Source of the DNA: Crotalaria pallida
Taxonomy: Eukaryota > Streptophyta > Magnoliopsida > Fabales > Fabaceae
Assembly (NCBI GenBank): GCA_037953625.1
Contig: CM075656.1
Coordinates: 80,495,001 to 80,559,000 of the forward strand
Direction of reading: 5' to 3'
Length of the DNA: 64,000 nt
Shown: positions 37,255 through 48,500 of the stretch, in pieces
How positions within the stretch are numbered: the stretch's first letter is position 1
Layout of the letters: every line of letters starts with the position of its first letter
Translations under genes and position numbers: made by a program
Notes under the pieces: generated by a model
Databases searched by the model: none
The model's input: the letters and a program-made list of their open reading frames with translations, nothing else
Told to the model about the DNA's origin: nothing

Positions 37255-37634
37255 AATTTGTTTGGTAGACAGAATAAGAAAGACATGATAAGATAGAATT
37301 TGGTGAGCCAGCAAGATATGATAGTGTCGTCTTTTTAGCCTATCAAATCTTGTATGTCCAGTGTATTTTCTATATCCTATGGGAGAAGTTGAGTTAGAAA
37401 TGAGCATGATGGGATAATGCAATTTTTTCCTCATGCCTCCCTCACATTAATATAAGTATACCACAACCAATCATCGCACTAACACCATCATCACCACCGC
37501 ATTGATGAAATTGTTATTTGGTGTGCACCAAATATTGGATAGGATATATAAGAGCAATCTTGCCCGGCCATATCATATCTTGCTCTTTTTATCCGATCAT
37601 GTCCTTACCTATATTTTGATTATCAAACAAATCC
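37255..37634. mobile_element. MITE with AATTTGTTTGGTA / TATCAAACAAATCC ends
   Basis: The termini are inverted, and sub-terminal GACATGATAAGATA and GCAAGATATGATA pair with CATATCATATCTTGC and ATCCGATCATGTC on the right. Non-coding. Confidence 0.6.
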
Positions 37635-38448
37635 TAAATGGATTAGAGAGAAAAAATCATACCCATTTGCAAGTAAGTTTCACTTTTCGCTGTATAAAAA
37701 AGAAGAAGGGGGAATTCCATTATCAATGTAAACAAGGTTTCTCTTTCACTCTTTAAGTTCCTTTCACTCCTTATTAATGCGAACGAGTTTCCTATTCCTT
37801 TCGCAAAACCCAACTACGCAGATCGCAGTCACCTCATTATCTGTCCCCAATCCCCACGACCCCACCATTGTCTTTGGCTGTTGCATTGCAAATTATTTGC
37901 CTAATGTAATAATCGCATATCAAATTATGTTGACTAAGCATCTGCAAAGAGAATTTTCTCCAATTTAAAGTTGTTGAAGTTTTACTTAAGTTCTACAATT
38001 TCACAACAAAAGGCTAAATATAATAGCATTGATGGCTGTTGATAATGAAATCTTGGAGAAAGTTGAATATGGTGATTTAATTGATGATTTTGCTTAAAAA
38101 AAAGCTAGAAAAATGATATTTTCAAGTGAAAGTTTAGATTTAATTGTGAAAATGAATAGGGAAATTATATAATAAAATATTTTGTATGCAATGATTAACT
38201 TATATAATTTTTTTCATTATTTTACTCTTTTGTAATGGGGCCTCACAATTTATTGTCATACATGGTCCACAAAATGTTAGAGACAACCCTACGATTACAT
38301 CTATTCGAAAAAGATGTTTAATTTGATTCTACAATCATGACCCAACCTGAAAAATATTCGACAAATCGACCAAATCAAAATAGACATTATTAATTAATTA
38401 CAACCACAATTTTATTTTCATTCCTCTATTTAAAATAATGCAGATTAG

Positions 38449-38572
38449 TGAAGGTTAACATAGTTGATAATTGGGTTGCTGCTGTTTAAGCTAGTTGTTA
38501 GATAAGGGTTTGATCTTTAGCTTTTGTGAATATGAGAGGCCTTGATGGGAGGGGCATCCAAAAAAATTAGTC
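38449..38572 (+). mobile_element. Possible SINE remnant
   Basis: A box-B-like AGGGTTTGATCTTTAGC is followed by TGAGAGGCCTTGATGGGAGG and an A run. Box A is weak. Confidence 0.35.
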
Positions 38573-38853
38573 ACTCTGCTCATGTGAATGGATATCTTAA
38601 AAAACTAAAAAAAAATGCAAGACCTTCTTCATTTTCCAACAATATTTAGTGAAGGATTGTAACAAATGCATTTTGCAAAATTACTTCAAAGTAAAGTTCA
38701 AACTATACATTTACATGGACAAGTTTGCAATGAGTATGCATATATAGACTAGCATATATAGGTTTGAAATGGAAACCATTTTTTTTTTAAAAAAAAGAAA
38801 AAGATTTGAAGCCAAAAGATAAATTTTAACGATTTCAAGGCAAACCAGTTCAT

Positions 38854-38979
38854 ATGTGGCAACTGCCTAACGGTATGAATAATGAACAAGAGGAATCAAT
38901 AATTGAATCGGGTGACGATGATCCTAACCATACTGAGGATAGGGCAGACAAGATGATGGGCATACTGAGTATCTACTAG
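38854..38979 (+). CDS. Small acidic ORF (41 aa), unknown
   Basis: ATG at 38854 gives MWQLPNGMNNEQEES, IIESGDDDPNHTEDRADK and MMGILSIY, then TAG; a second ATG lies at 38875. Open sequence continues upstream (FQGKPVH) to a TAA, and TTTCAAGG just before could be a splice acceptor. So this may be a lone exon or gene fragment rather than a complete small gene. I do not recognise it. Confidence 0.3.
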   Translation: MWQLPNGMNNEQEESIIESGDDDPNHTEDRADKMMGILSIY

Positions 38980-39429
38980 TAAATCTCACTTTGCAAAACA
39001 GATTATTAGTACTAGCTACTATTACAAATCAATTATTACTTTGGGCTCAAACTTCTAAACCATAGGTTTACACGAGTTAGGGCACTAATGACAACTATAA
39101 TGAGTGGCTTCAAATTTTAATTCTACTTAAAAGAGAATATTTGTGGGCCAAGTTTTAACTCAATCGTTGTCTTTTACTTGTTCAAAGAGTTTGTCATAGC
39201 TCATAGTACTACTATTTTCTCATGGGACTAATTCTAATGTTTTACTGTCACTTGCTTCACATATTTAATTTGCTCTTAAATTAAATATAAGAAAAAATTA
39301 ACTAATTTTCTATTTTCAATATAATTATTTTTAGAAAATAGTGATTTCATTTAATTTTTATTTTATTCTGAATATATTTTTGTTTAAAATAGTTATATTT
39401 TTTTTTATGAATATGAGAAAATTAAAAAG

Positions 39430-39721
39430 TAATATGTCAGATTAGTCCCTGATTTTGTAGGCATTGATCAGTTTAGTCCTTGAGATTTTTGAAATTGCAA
39501 ATTGGTCCCTCAGATAGTGAGGTAGGAACACGTCAGTCATATTAGTCTCTGACGTTCATGGCCATTCCGTTAGTCCATATTAAGGATCACTGACAGTCAT
39601 TAACGTCAGAGACTAATATGACTGACGTGTTTCTATCTTGGGGACTAATTTGGAGTTTCGATAATCTCAGAGACTAATTTGACTTATGCCCACAAAATCA
39701 AGGACCAATTTGACATATGGA
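39430..39721. mobile_element. Foldback MITE of TTAGTCCCTGA type
   Basis: The left arm (GTCAGATTAGTCCCTGATTTTG, CACGTCAGTCATATTAGTCT) and the right arm (AGACTAATATGACTGACGTG, CAAAATCAAGGACCAATTTGAC) are inverted across nearly the whole 290 bp. Confidence 0.75.
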
Positions 39722-42136
39722 GTAATATACTCAACTAATTATTTTAATAAATGTGATTTCGATTATTTTTTTATAATAAAAACTTATTATTATTTTTTTT
39801 ATAAAGAGACACTGAGACAGGATGAATTACTGATATTATGCAGATTTCTACAATTATTGAGGTAGGGCTTCAAAATATAAACCTCAAACCTTAAAATAAT
39901 GAGTAGTAATGAAGTTATCATTAATTGAGTGCCTGGCATCCAATGTGTAACATGTGCAGGCCACTTGTGTTGATTTTATTACTCCTAAGACCTAATGACA
40001 ACTTTAACTCATCAATGTTTTGAACTATAAATCCTGCTTTCTACGAAATAGTAAATCATGCCATTCCCTGCTCGTGTATCTTGAACCACATTTATGATAA
40101 TACTCTACTGTATAATATAAGCTTAATTGTATTTTTATTTCCCTTTCTATTTTTTATCGTATTTTTTTTTGTAATTTATTTAATTTTAATTAATTTTTGA
40201 ATTGAGTTTTGTTATTCATTGACCTAAGAGCAATATATAAACAATTTAAAAGTGTTAAGTCAATATTGAAAAATTAAAATTTTGATTTTTAATACTTTAA
40301 ATGCATTATTCCTTAAATAAACTTTACATTTTTAATTCTTTAAACATTGTTTTATTGACAATGTGTAGCAAAACCTATAATATAATTCTCTCCACTTTCA
40401 ATCGATCTTATGATCGACTTTCATTTATAAATTGCTATGTTTTTTCAAACTTAGATTATGTAGTGATAACCTGATAATTAAAGGTAGAAAAAAAAATCCA
40501 AGTTTTGGAATTAATTAAGATTAGTCAATAAAACGCAATGCTTTCTTAACTACTAGTATACATTTACCTCATCAATATTAATGTATCAAAATGTATTCAT
40601 TTACCTTTTAAAGTAGCAGTCCTTGATCAATTATAAAATCTTAAATAAGCACAGGGCAAGGCTGCCCAAAGCATGCATAACAGTATTCGAAACAACAATA
40701 ATTTAATTTAGTATATTCAGAATTATGCAGTTTTCTCTTCATCTTTCCTCATCATCTGCCGACAGCATATATAAGTGTGTTCTTATTGAAAAAAAAAACA
40801 AAAACCTTGAAGTCAAGGTTTAAATTAATGACCCTTCACTCCTGATGAGGATATCCTTGACACATAAAATTCAGTGAAAGACATTTTAATTTATTTCTTT
40901 CCTTTTCTTCCGGTCTGTGGGAAGTACGGCACGAAATAGGGTGAATTGAAGCAGAGTTAGATTTTGCCTAATTAGAGATTTGTCATGTAAAATGTTGATT
41001 TGGGTATGGTCTATTAATCGGTCATAAGATTTTTTAATATAGCTCAGTCTGATCTATTCACAAAAATATTGAAGTGTGGCATTGCCAAAAGCCGATTAAG
41101 TGAAAATCCTAGTTGAATTGTTTAGCGAAGGAAAAAGTCTGAAGTATTGTAAGCTTAAAAAAGAGTGATTTTATAGTTTTCGAAAACCTACTTTTGAAAA
41201 CCTAATTTACATAGATTCCAAAAGCTACAGAGGAATCAATATTATTCACCTAAGTGGATTTCACCCTTTGTATTGACCTACTTGTAAAATATTTATACAA
41301 CCCATAATTAATCCACGCGTAAGAGTCAACAAATTCACACCTAATTCTATGCATCCCAACATTAAGCGAAGAACCGCCTAATTTATGGGTTTGACAACAC
41401 ATGCGCATTTTAACTCAAAATCTTGAAACAATTTAAATCTTTGAATCCATCCATTTATAAAATATACAGTAATTAATCAAATATGATGTTGGAAAATTAA
41501 TGAAAAATATTAAACAGATAAAAAATTTCATCTAATTAAGACTCATTCACATCAAATAATTAAAAAGAAATAATGAAGCGAAAGTGTGTCTGTTATATTC
41601 ATAAATGTCACTAATATTCTTACGATAACTAACTTTCTTAATTCTTATGAATTTTCATGAAATACAGTAAGTCACAAAAGGGTACTATTAATGAAGAATA
41701 ATCACAAAATTTAGACCTAAATTGAGCGAATCCTGGACGTGCTCAATTCCAAACCACTTCCATGGGCATGCATACGCGCGCTCTATATTTGTATATCTGA
41801 TCTCTCAATATTACTGACTGGTAAAAATATATCCGAATTTGTAGAGACATATTCATATTTTACGAGATAACTATATTCGAACCTTTCTTTCTTTTATTTG
41901 GTACAAGCTATATTCTACACCTCATTTTAAAGTTTTGCTTCCTTCTTCGTCCCCTTCTTGTTTTTTTCTAGCACTTTGATAAATTTCACCAAACCCTTTT
42001 AAATATATATATATATATATAAACTCATATACACAAACGTGTACTCTAGAGTATATATTAAAGATATTTAAGCGATTAAGCTTTTATTAAAAAATAAAAA
42101 ATATCATATCTCAAAGTATCGAGTCCTTGTGAATGC

Positions 42137-42257
42137 AGAAAATTCATGTTGGGAGACTCACCTGCCATAGCCAGGCACGCGACCCGGGTCGGATCCGGAT
42201 GTACCTAGGTAGTACTTAGGGAACCGGGTGGGCAACCAAAAAAAAAAAAAAAAAACT
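42137..42257. repeat. GC-rich retroposon-like tail ending in A17
   Basis: A GC-rich stretch (GCGACCCGGGTCGGATCCGG, GGGAACCGGGTGGGCAACC) ends in a long A run, like the 3' end of a retroposed element. The family is not recognised. Confidence 0.35.
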
Positions 42258-43262
42258 TATTTCCTATAAAATTTTATTTATTTAATTTTTTTTAATATAT
42301 ACCTTAAAATACATGTTAGAAAAGCTCCTAGATTATTTTTTTTAAAAAAAACGCATATTGATAGGCCAAGAGAGATAGAAAACAGCTGCCAATATTCCCG
42401 CTGTATTGATAGGCCGACAACCGTTCAAAATGTGTTACAAAGATACCAACTAATCGTGTGTAAGAGAATTTAAACCAGTGGCTAGAAATAGAATATGGTA
42501 TTTAAAGTTTTAAACCACACATAAAGAAGGCAAATCCTTAGGCGAAAAAATGCTTAGGCATTTGTTAAGCCATTAAGTATACTAAATAAGTATTGAAACA
42601 TGTAACTTTGAAGATTTTCGAAAGAAAAAATAATGTTGATTTATTGTATTTTTTTACTTTTAATAACCTTAACCAATGCCCTAATTAACAAAACCCTTAA
42701 AAAAAAGTGAAAAGGACTAACATCTTGTTTATGCCTATGCCATGAACTGGGTGAACCCGATCATCACTAAAAAAATTTATCCATTGTAAGACTTAGGTAC
42801 TACTCCAAATAATAAATGTTTAATTCTTTCAAATTAAAAATGATGTCCAATGTAGAAATGGATCTTGTTAACCCATTCTAAGAGCACTATTTAAGAAATG
42901 CATTAATAGAAAAATGTATCCCAAGTTTAAGTCAATTTATCTTCAATAACTTAAACTCATCCCTATCCAAGATAAAACTACATTTTCTATTTACTTAACT
43001 AGTATTTTAAGGATTTTTTTTTTCATTTTCCCAAATGAATTGACAAGTCAAATTTAAAAAATCTCTAAAAAAAAATTCTCCCAAAATTGTCGGAATTATT
43101 CGTAATAAAATAATGGCTACAATTGAGTGAAAATCTCATGTACGGTTCTGTAGAATGACAGTAAGGGTAACTTATCTGTCAACTTTTCCACTATCATCCC
43201 CAAAAAACCAAACTCTGCGTGGTAGAGTTATTACGAGGAAGTGCTAGTTAAAATACTTTATA

Positions 43263-43787
43263 AGCTTTTTTAAGTTTTTAGTCCCTGAATTTAGGTGTTC
43301 TTTTGGAATTGGTCCTTAAACTTTTTTTTTTATGATTTGAGTCCCTAAACTTTGCTCAAATTTTGAAAATGGTCCTTTCATCACTTAAGTGGTGATATGA
43401 CCGAGGATATGTCACATCACCGTTACCACATCGATAAGTAACATGTCAGATGATGCCATGTGAATTTTTTAAATTAAAAAAATTCAAATTTATTAAAAAT
43501 AATTAAGAATTGTATTCTCTTAAATAAAATCAAATCTTTTAATCATTTTTAAAAGAAATTATTTTTTAATAAAAAAATCATGTAATGTCCTGCGACTTTA
43601 CATAACATGTCACTCGTTGATATTGTGAGAGTGACATAACATGTCGTCGGCTATATCATCACTTAAATGACGAAAGGATCATTTCCAAAAATTGAACAAA
43701 GTTCAGGACCCAAAACAATGAAAAAAAAGTTGACGAACCAATTCCAAAAGAACACCTAAGTTTAGGTACTAAAATGTTAAATAAACC
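43263..43787. mobile_element. Mutator-like foldback MITE with exact 9-bp target duplication
   Basis: The arms of about 180 bp are inverted (TTAGGTGTTCTTTTGGAATT near 43290 against its complement near 43741-43762). It is flanked by TACTTTATA at 43254-43262 and 43788-43796. It belongs to the legume TTTAGTCCCT / GGTCCTT repeat type. Confidence 0.8.
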
Positions 43788-43796
43788 TACTTTATA

Positions 43797-44616
43797 AAAT
43801 GAAGTTGAAAATTCAAATGGATAAATAGTTTGTCACACAAATATTCAAGATCTATCTACCTTTTTACCTAGTTGTCCATAAGCCGTGACTTTCCTTTCTG
43901 CCATTATTTATTACCTAGCCCCAATTTCCCTTACAATACATAAAGGCACTTAATAGAACAATTTTACTGTAGAATCGTTCCCCCTTTTTTATAACCTAAT
44001 GGAGGCTGTGATATTGGGTTTTTTTCAATTCAAACACTGTTAATATGCATATGCAATGTCAGAACTTATACAGTTAATATCCATCGGATTTTGTTCTATT
44101 CATATAGTATTAAAGTCAATGGATCTCTCCATTAACAAAGTACTATTGCTAACAAGTGTCAGGTATTAAAAAAAAATAATCACAAGTGCACATTCTTTCA
44201 TATCTCGGAAATACAAAAAAAACCCACATTTTTCCATAAGTTTTTACTATGTTTAACTTTTTAACAAGTGAGTGCACTCCTTAGCATTTGCCATGTTAGA
44301 AACTTTGGCATTCAATTAGCATTCGGTTACTTGAAATTTAAAATTGATATACTCACTCCTCAGTTCATATACAAATTATTTTGGCATTCAAAATTATTAT
44401 AGTACAATAACAACAAAAACCTTTTCTGACACCGTTCCATGGATTTTCGTGATCAAGAAAAGAAAATAAACAAAATAGGATACATTGCATTTTCTAAGAT
44501 AATCATGGCTCAGTTGTGAAAGCCACATTGCAAAAATAGAGTTAGCACCTTGGGGTAAATGAATCTTAGGCAGTGCTGTGGCCTCTGTTGTCTAAAACAG
44601 CATAACTTGTCTTTCC
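43797..44616. other. Downstream flank of the ABCC gene
   Basis: Contains the 3' untranslated region and terminator of the minus-strand transporter. I cannot place the poly-A site. Nothing else is visible. Confidence 0.4.
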
Positions 44617-45555
44617 CTACATGTCAGCTTGATCAAAGTCGATTGATCTATCCTCAAAACCGTAGTCTGAATGAGGGATCCTGTTCTTGGCTAATCTGCT
44701 CATCAAAGCAAGACCTGGTTCAAGGCATAAGGGATCCAGTTACATCAAAAATGAAAATAATATGCTCATCTCTAATCACATTCAAAATCATTAATTAAAT
44801 TCCTTATCCACAACACGGTTTGTCTAATTATCCAAGATGCAAATTGTAAATTGAAAATTTCAATCAAGTATACACTTCAGTTACATATTCACTGATATGT
44901 ATGTAGTCTTCAGAAACTCGTGTGGAATTGGTAATTTATAATTATTATTATTATTACTAGTCAGTTCACGTCAACACTCACTTTGTAGTAAAAATAAGAG
45001 AGTTGGAAATAATAATAATAAAAAAAAATAGAAAAAATGCATTCAAGGATAACCATGAATTGGTGCTAGAAATTCATTTTTGAAGTGCATAATCTCTCTG
45101 CACATGAAGGCTAAGCAAAAGATGGCACAAAGTATACCTTCAATCATCTTGTAAAGTGATGACCACCATCCATCTGGGGATATTTGGTGTTGGTCTAAAG
45201 ATTCCTCAATTTCTTTATCATGCTTCCTTTCCAAAACTCTCTGCAAAGTTATCACAGCATCCTTAGTCTTCTTGAGAATACTGTTCTCATCTTCTATTTC
45301 CAACCGTTTCAGGTCATTCTGTGATGAGGTGAGACTGGCAGCAAGAGCAAATTGGGCTGCGGCAGCCCAGCGAGAAGAAGCCATCCATTTCCTATGGCCA
45401 TCTAGATGCTTATTTTCTCCTTTTTCTGACTTGTCCCCGTTAAGTGCTAAGCTGCGTAGGTATTGAGCGTTTGCAGCTCCTGTACTTTGCACCATCTTAG
45501 AGAAAGCACTGCCTTCATTTGACAACAGCTCCTCAGGGGTATCATATTCAAGAAC
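44617..45555 (-). other. ABCC exons 26-27: C-terminal extension and true stop
   Basis: Exon 26 (VLEYDTPEELLSNEGSAFSKM) runs through SRWAAAAQFALAASLTSS to KMIEG. Reading straight on would end in a short hydrophobic tail that does not fit the family. A GTATAC donor after base 45138 joins instead to a 98-nt last exon at 44714-44617, giving GLALMSRLAKNRIPHSDYGF and DRSIDFDQADM, then TAG. This matches the conserved terminus of ABCC1/ABCC2 proteins. The last intron is 45137-44715. Confidence 0.93.
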
Positions 45556-48500
45556 CTTTAAACATAAGAAGCTAGTATCAATATAGCATTGAGTCAAACC
45601 AACATCAAGGAAGGGGTTTATTGTGTGATATTCGTCCATCCAGATATTGAATCATAACTTCATAAGATTCTATCATGTTGACTATACACAATAAATTTCC
45701 AATCAAGAGTACAACATGATAAAGACTCAAAGAGATAGCACATAGTTTATGCAGGTGCCAGAGTATAGGAGTTAGCAAGCTCTATGGTTTGAATATTGAC
45801 TTCATACCTTACCACCGTCAAGCAAAATAATCCGGTCACAGTCAATAATGGTATTAAGGCGATGAGCAATAATGAGCATTGTACAGGATTTAAATTCCTC
45901 CCGGATTGTTTTCTGTATGAGTGCATCTGTTCTGACATCAACTGCTGCAGTTGCCTCATCTAGTACTAATATCTTTGATCTCCTTAATAATGCCCGTGCA
46001 AGACTCAACAGTTGCCTCTGTCCAACACTGAAATTCTCCCCTGCCTCAGATACCTTAACACAGCGCACACTTTTATTAATAAATACTGGTTTCAACGGTG
46101 ATAATCATCTCAGAAAAATACAGGAGAAATCACTTTTACTCCTAAACCATATCATAAGAGTGTGTATTTAGTGCCTTAGTGCTAAATAAAATAGATCAAG
46201 GCTTGTGCATAAGTGTCTCTCAATTTGTCACATTCTCTCCCCATCAGCAAGGTCAACAAGCAATAAAGTACAAACTACATGAAACCTATTCACTACACAG
46301 GTGGAATCTTCAAACCAAATACCAGGAGTATATAATCATTAATTCATTCCAGTAATTGCTCAAATTCATCAGCGTCTCATTACACTATCTAATTACTAAA
46401 GACATCATTCTTCATTTATTGAAATTATATTCACAGAACCATAACATAAATGTTCAGAAAACAAAAAGGAGGATGAATATAACAGCCATCAAACTGAACC
46501 ATATGAATCAAGAACGAATTACTTAAAACTATGTCTTTAGCAATGAGTAATCATTTGAATCAATGACACAGTCATATCTGAGGCAAAGCACCAATTAGCA
46601 TTTACCTCAGCATCCAGCCCCAAAGAATTCCTCCGTATCACATCCTTTAAATGTGCCCTCTCCAGAGCCTCCCAGAGGTCAGCATCATTGTGTTCATTAA
46701 AAGGATCGAGGTTAAATCTCACAGTTCCTATAAAAAGTAAGATGAGCTTAGTACAACAACGTCGTTGTTTGACTTTAATATTTCAGTTTCCTGTAAGTTG
46801 TCAATTTCAGCCCGAAAGTCTTGAATATGTTTTTGGTCCCTAAAAACTCAGCGAAGTTTGATTTTAATCCCTACAATATTTTTTTGATTTTGGTCCATAT
46901 ATATTATAAAAATTATGGTCTAGGTCCCAATGGATGATGTGTCAATACCACAATTGGCCATGTCAGCAATTATTATGACATCATGTGGGAGTCATCCACA
47001 TCATCACTAGGGACCAAAATCAAAATTTAGGAAAATATAAGGAGCAAAACCAACGAAAAAATTTTCTACGGACTAAAACCAACAGTCACTAAATTTACAT
47101 GGACCAAAAACATATTTAAGCCATTTGAAAAAGATTTGTCTGCCACAACTCACAATTTAATAATTATAAAACCAGACAGAATAAAGTTTAGCCATTTAAT
47201 CCTGCCTGTTAGAAATGTAAACAGAAAGTATTGTTGATCCTGACATAACCATGTAAGCCTTTTAGGGATATTGGTTTCTGTAGGGAAGCACAGACACAAT
47301 ACAGGAAACGGACATGATACGACACGAGACATGATGACACTTCAAAATAAATATATAATGTTTAAAGAAAATGGTTACGAGTGTCTAAAACAGATACGTG
47401 TCCGACACAGAACACGATACATATCTGACACAACATGCTGGCAAATATGAAATGTCAGGGCTTCCTTTGGTTTCTGTTATCACTTATCAGAGCTTTGTCA
47501 ACTACAGGGTCTAGTAGTTTACCAAACAGTAAATGATGCAGCTTCCAAAGGTATTGAATATTTTTAATTAACACAAGTAAATATTTGATGTCCATCCTAA
47601 ACCATTTTCTAATTGGATTGCTTATCTCTGACTAAGTGAAAAATTTAACCGATATGAAATCATTCATGAATTAATTATCACGCCAACATTTTATCATACC
47701 TCTAATAAAAACTTCTCTTTTTAGAGAAAAAAAAAAACATAAAATTATGTCCTAAAATACAGTAGAAAAGGATTAACTTAAATACCTGAAAAGAGAACAG
47801 GAGACTGTGGTATAATACCAAGAACTTTACGAAGGTCAGCCAGTCCAAACTTAGCAATATCACAATCATCAATCAATATTCTTCCTCTTTCCAATTCCAC
47901 AATTCTAAATAAAGCATTAAGCATGCTAGATTTTCCTGCTCCAGTCCTCCCGACAATGCCAACCTTATCGCTTGGAAAAATTGTGAAAGTCAAGCCATGC
48001 AGGACAGGAGGAAGTTCAGGCCTATATCGAAGTACAACATCTTCAAATCTGATTGATCCAGATGAGGGCCATGCAGGAGGAGGGCGATTATCATCAATGA
48101 TAGATGGAGCCTCCGAAGGCAAATCTATATAGGTGCCAACCCTCTCAACTGCATTTAAACTATTCTCAGCCAGACTTGCAAGCCTGAGCACAGCAGTCAG
48201 CAAAGTAGTAATATTCAAAGCATAACTAAGTAGCAATCCCATAGTTGATGCGAATTCCTGCTGGTTCTCTGCCCTGCCATTCTGCATTACAGCAAAGGTT
48301 GCAGTAAACCATATCATGATACCTCCTAAAATTTCCAAACGGATTCCAAGCCATCGATTTCCGCTCATGTTCACGAGAGTGAACCGTATATTGTTGTCCA
48401 TGGATTTCCCATTAATATCAGCCATTCGATCATAAGCTTTGTAAGCACGAATTGTTGATAGACCATTAAGTGCTTCTCCAAATTGCGCATAAACAGGTGA

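Larger units (their letters stand above)
36311..43253. other. Intergenic, mostly featureless
   Basis: Besides the two orphan fragments, MITEs and tails listed, I see nothing in 39730-42130 and 42260-43250 other than AT-rich sequence. Confidence 0.6.

Noticed and set aside
45043..45137. Read-through C-terminus of ABCC exon 26
   Set aside because: The hydrophobic tail after KMIEG does not fit the family, while splicing to 44714-44617 restores the conserved end.
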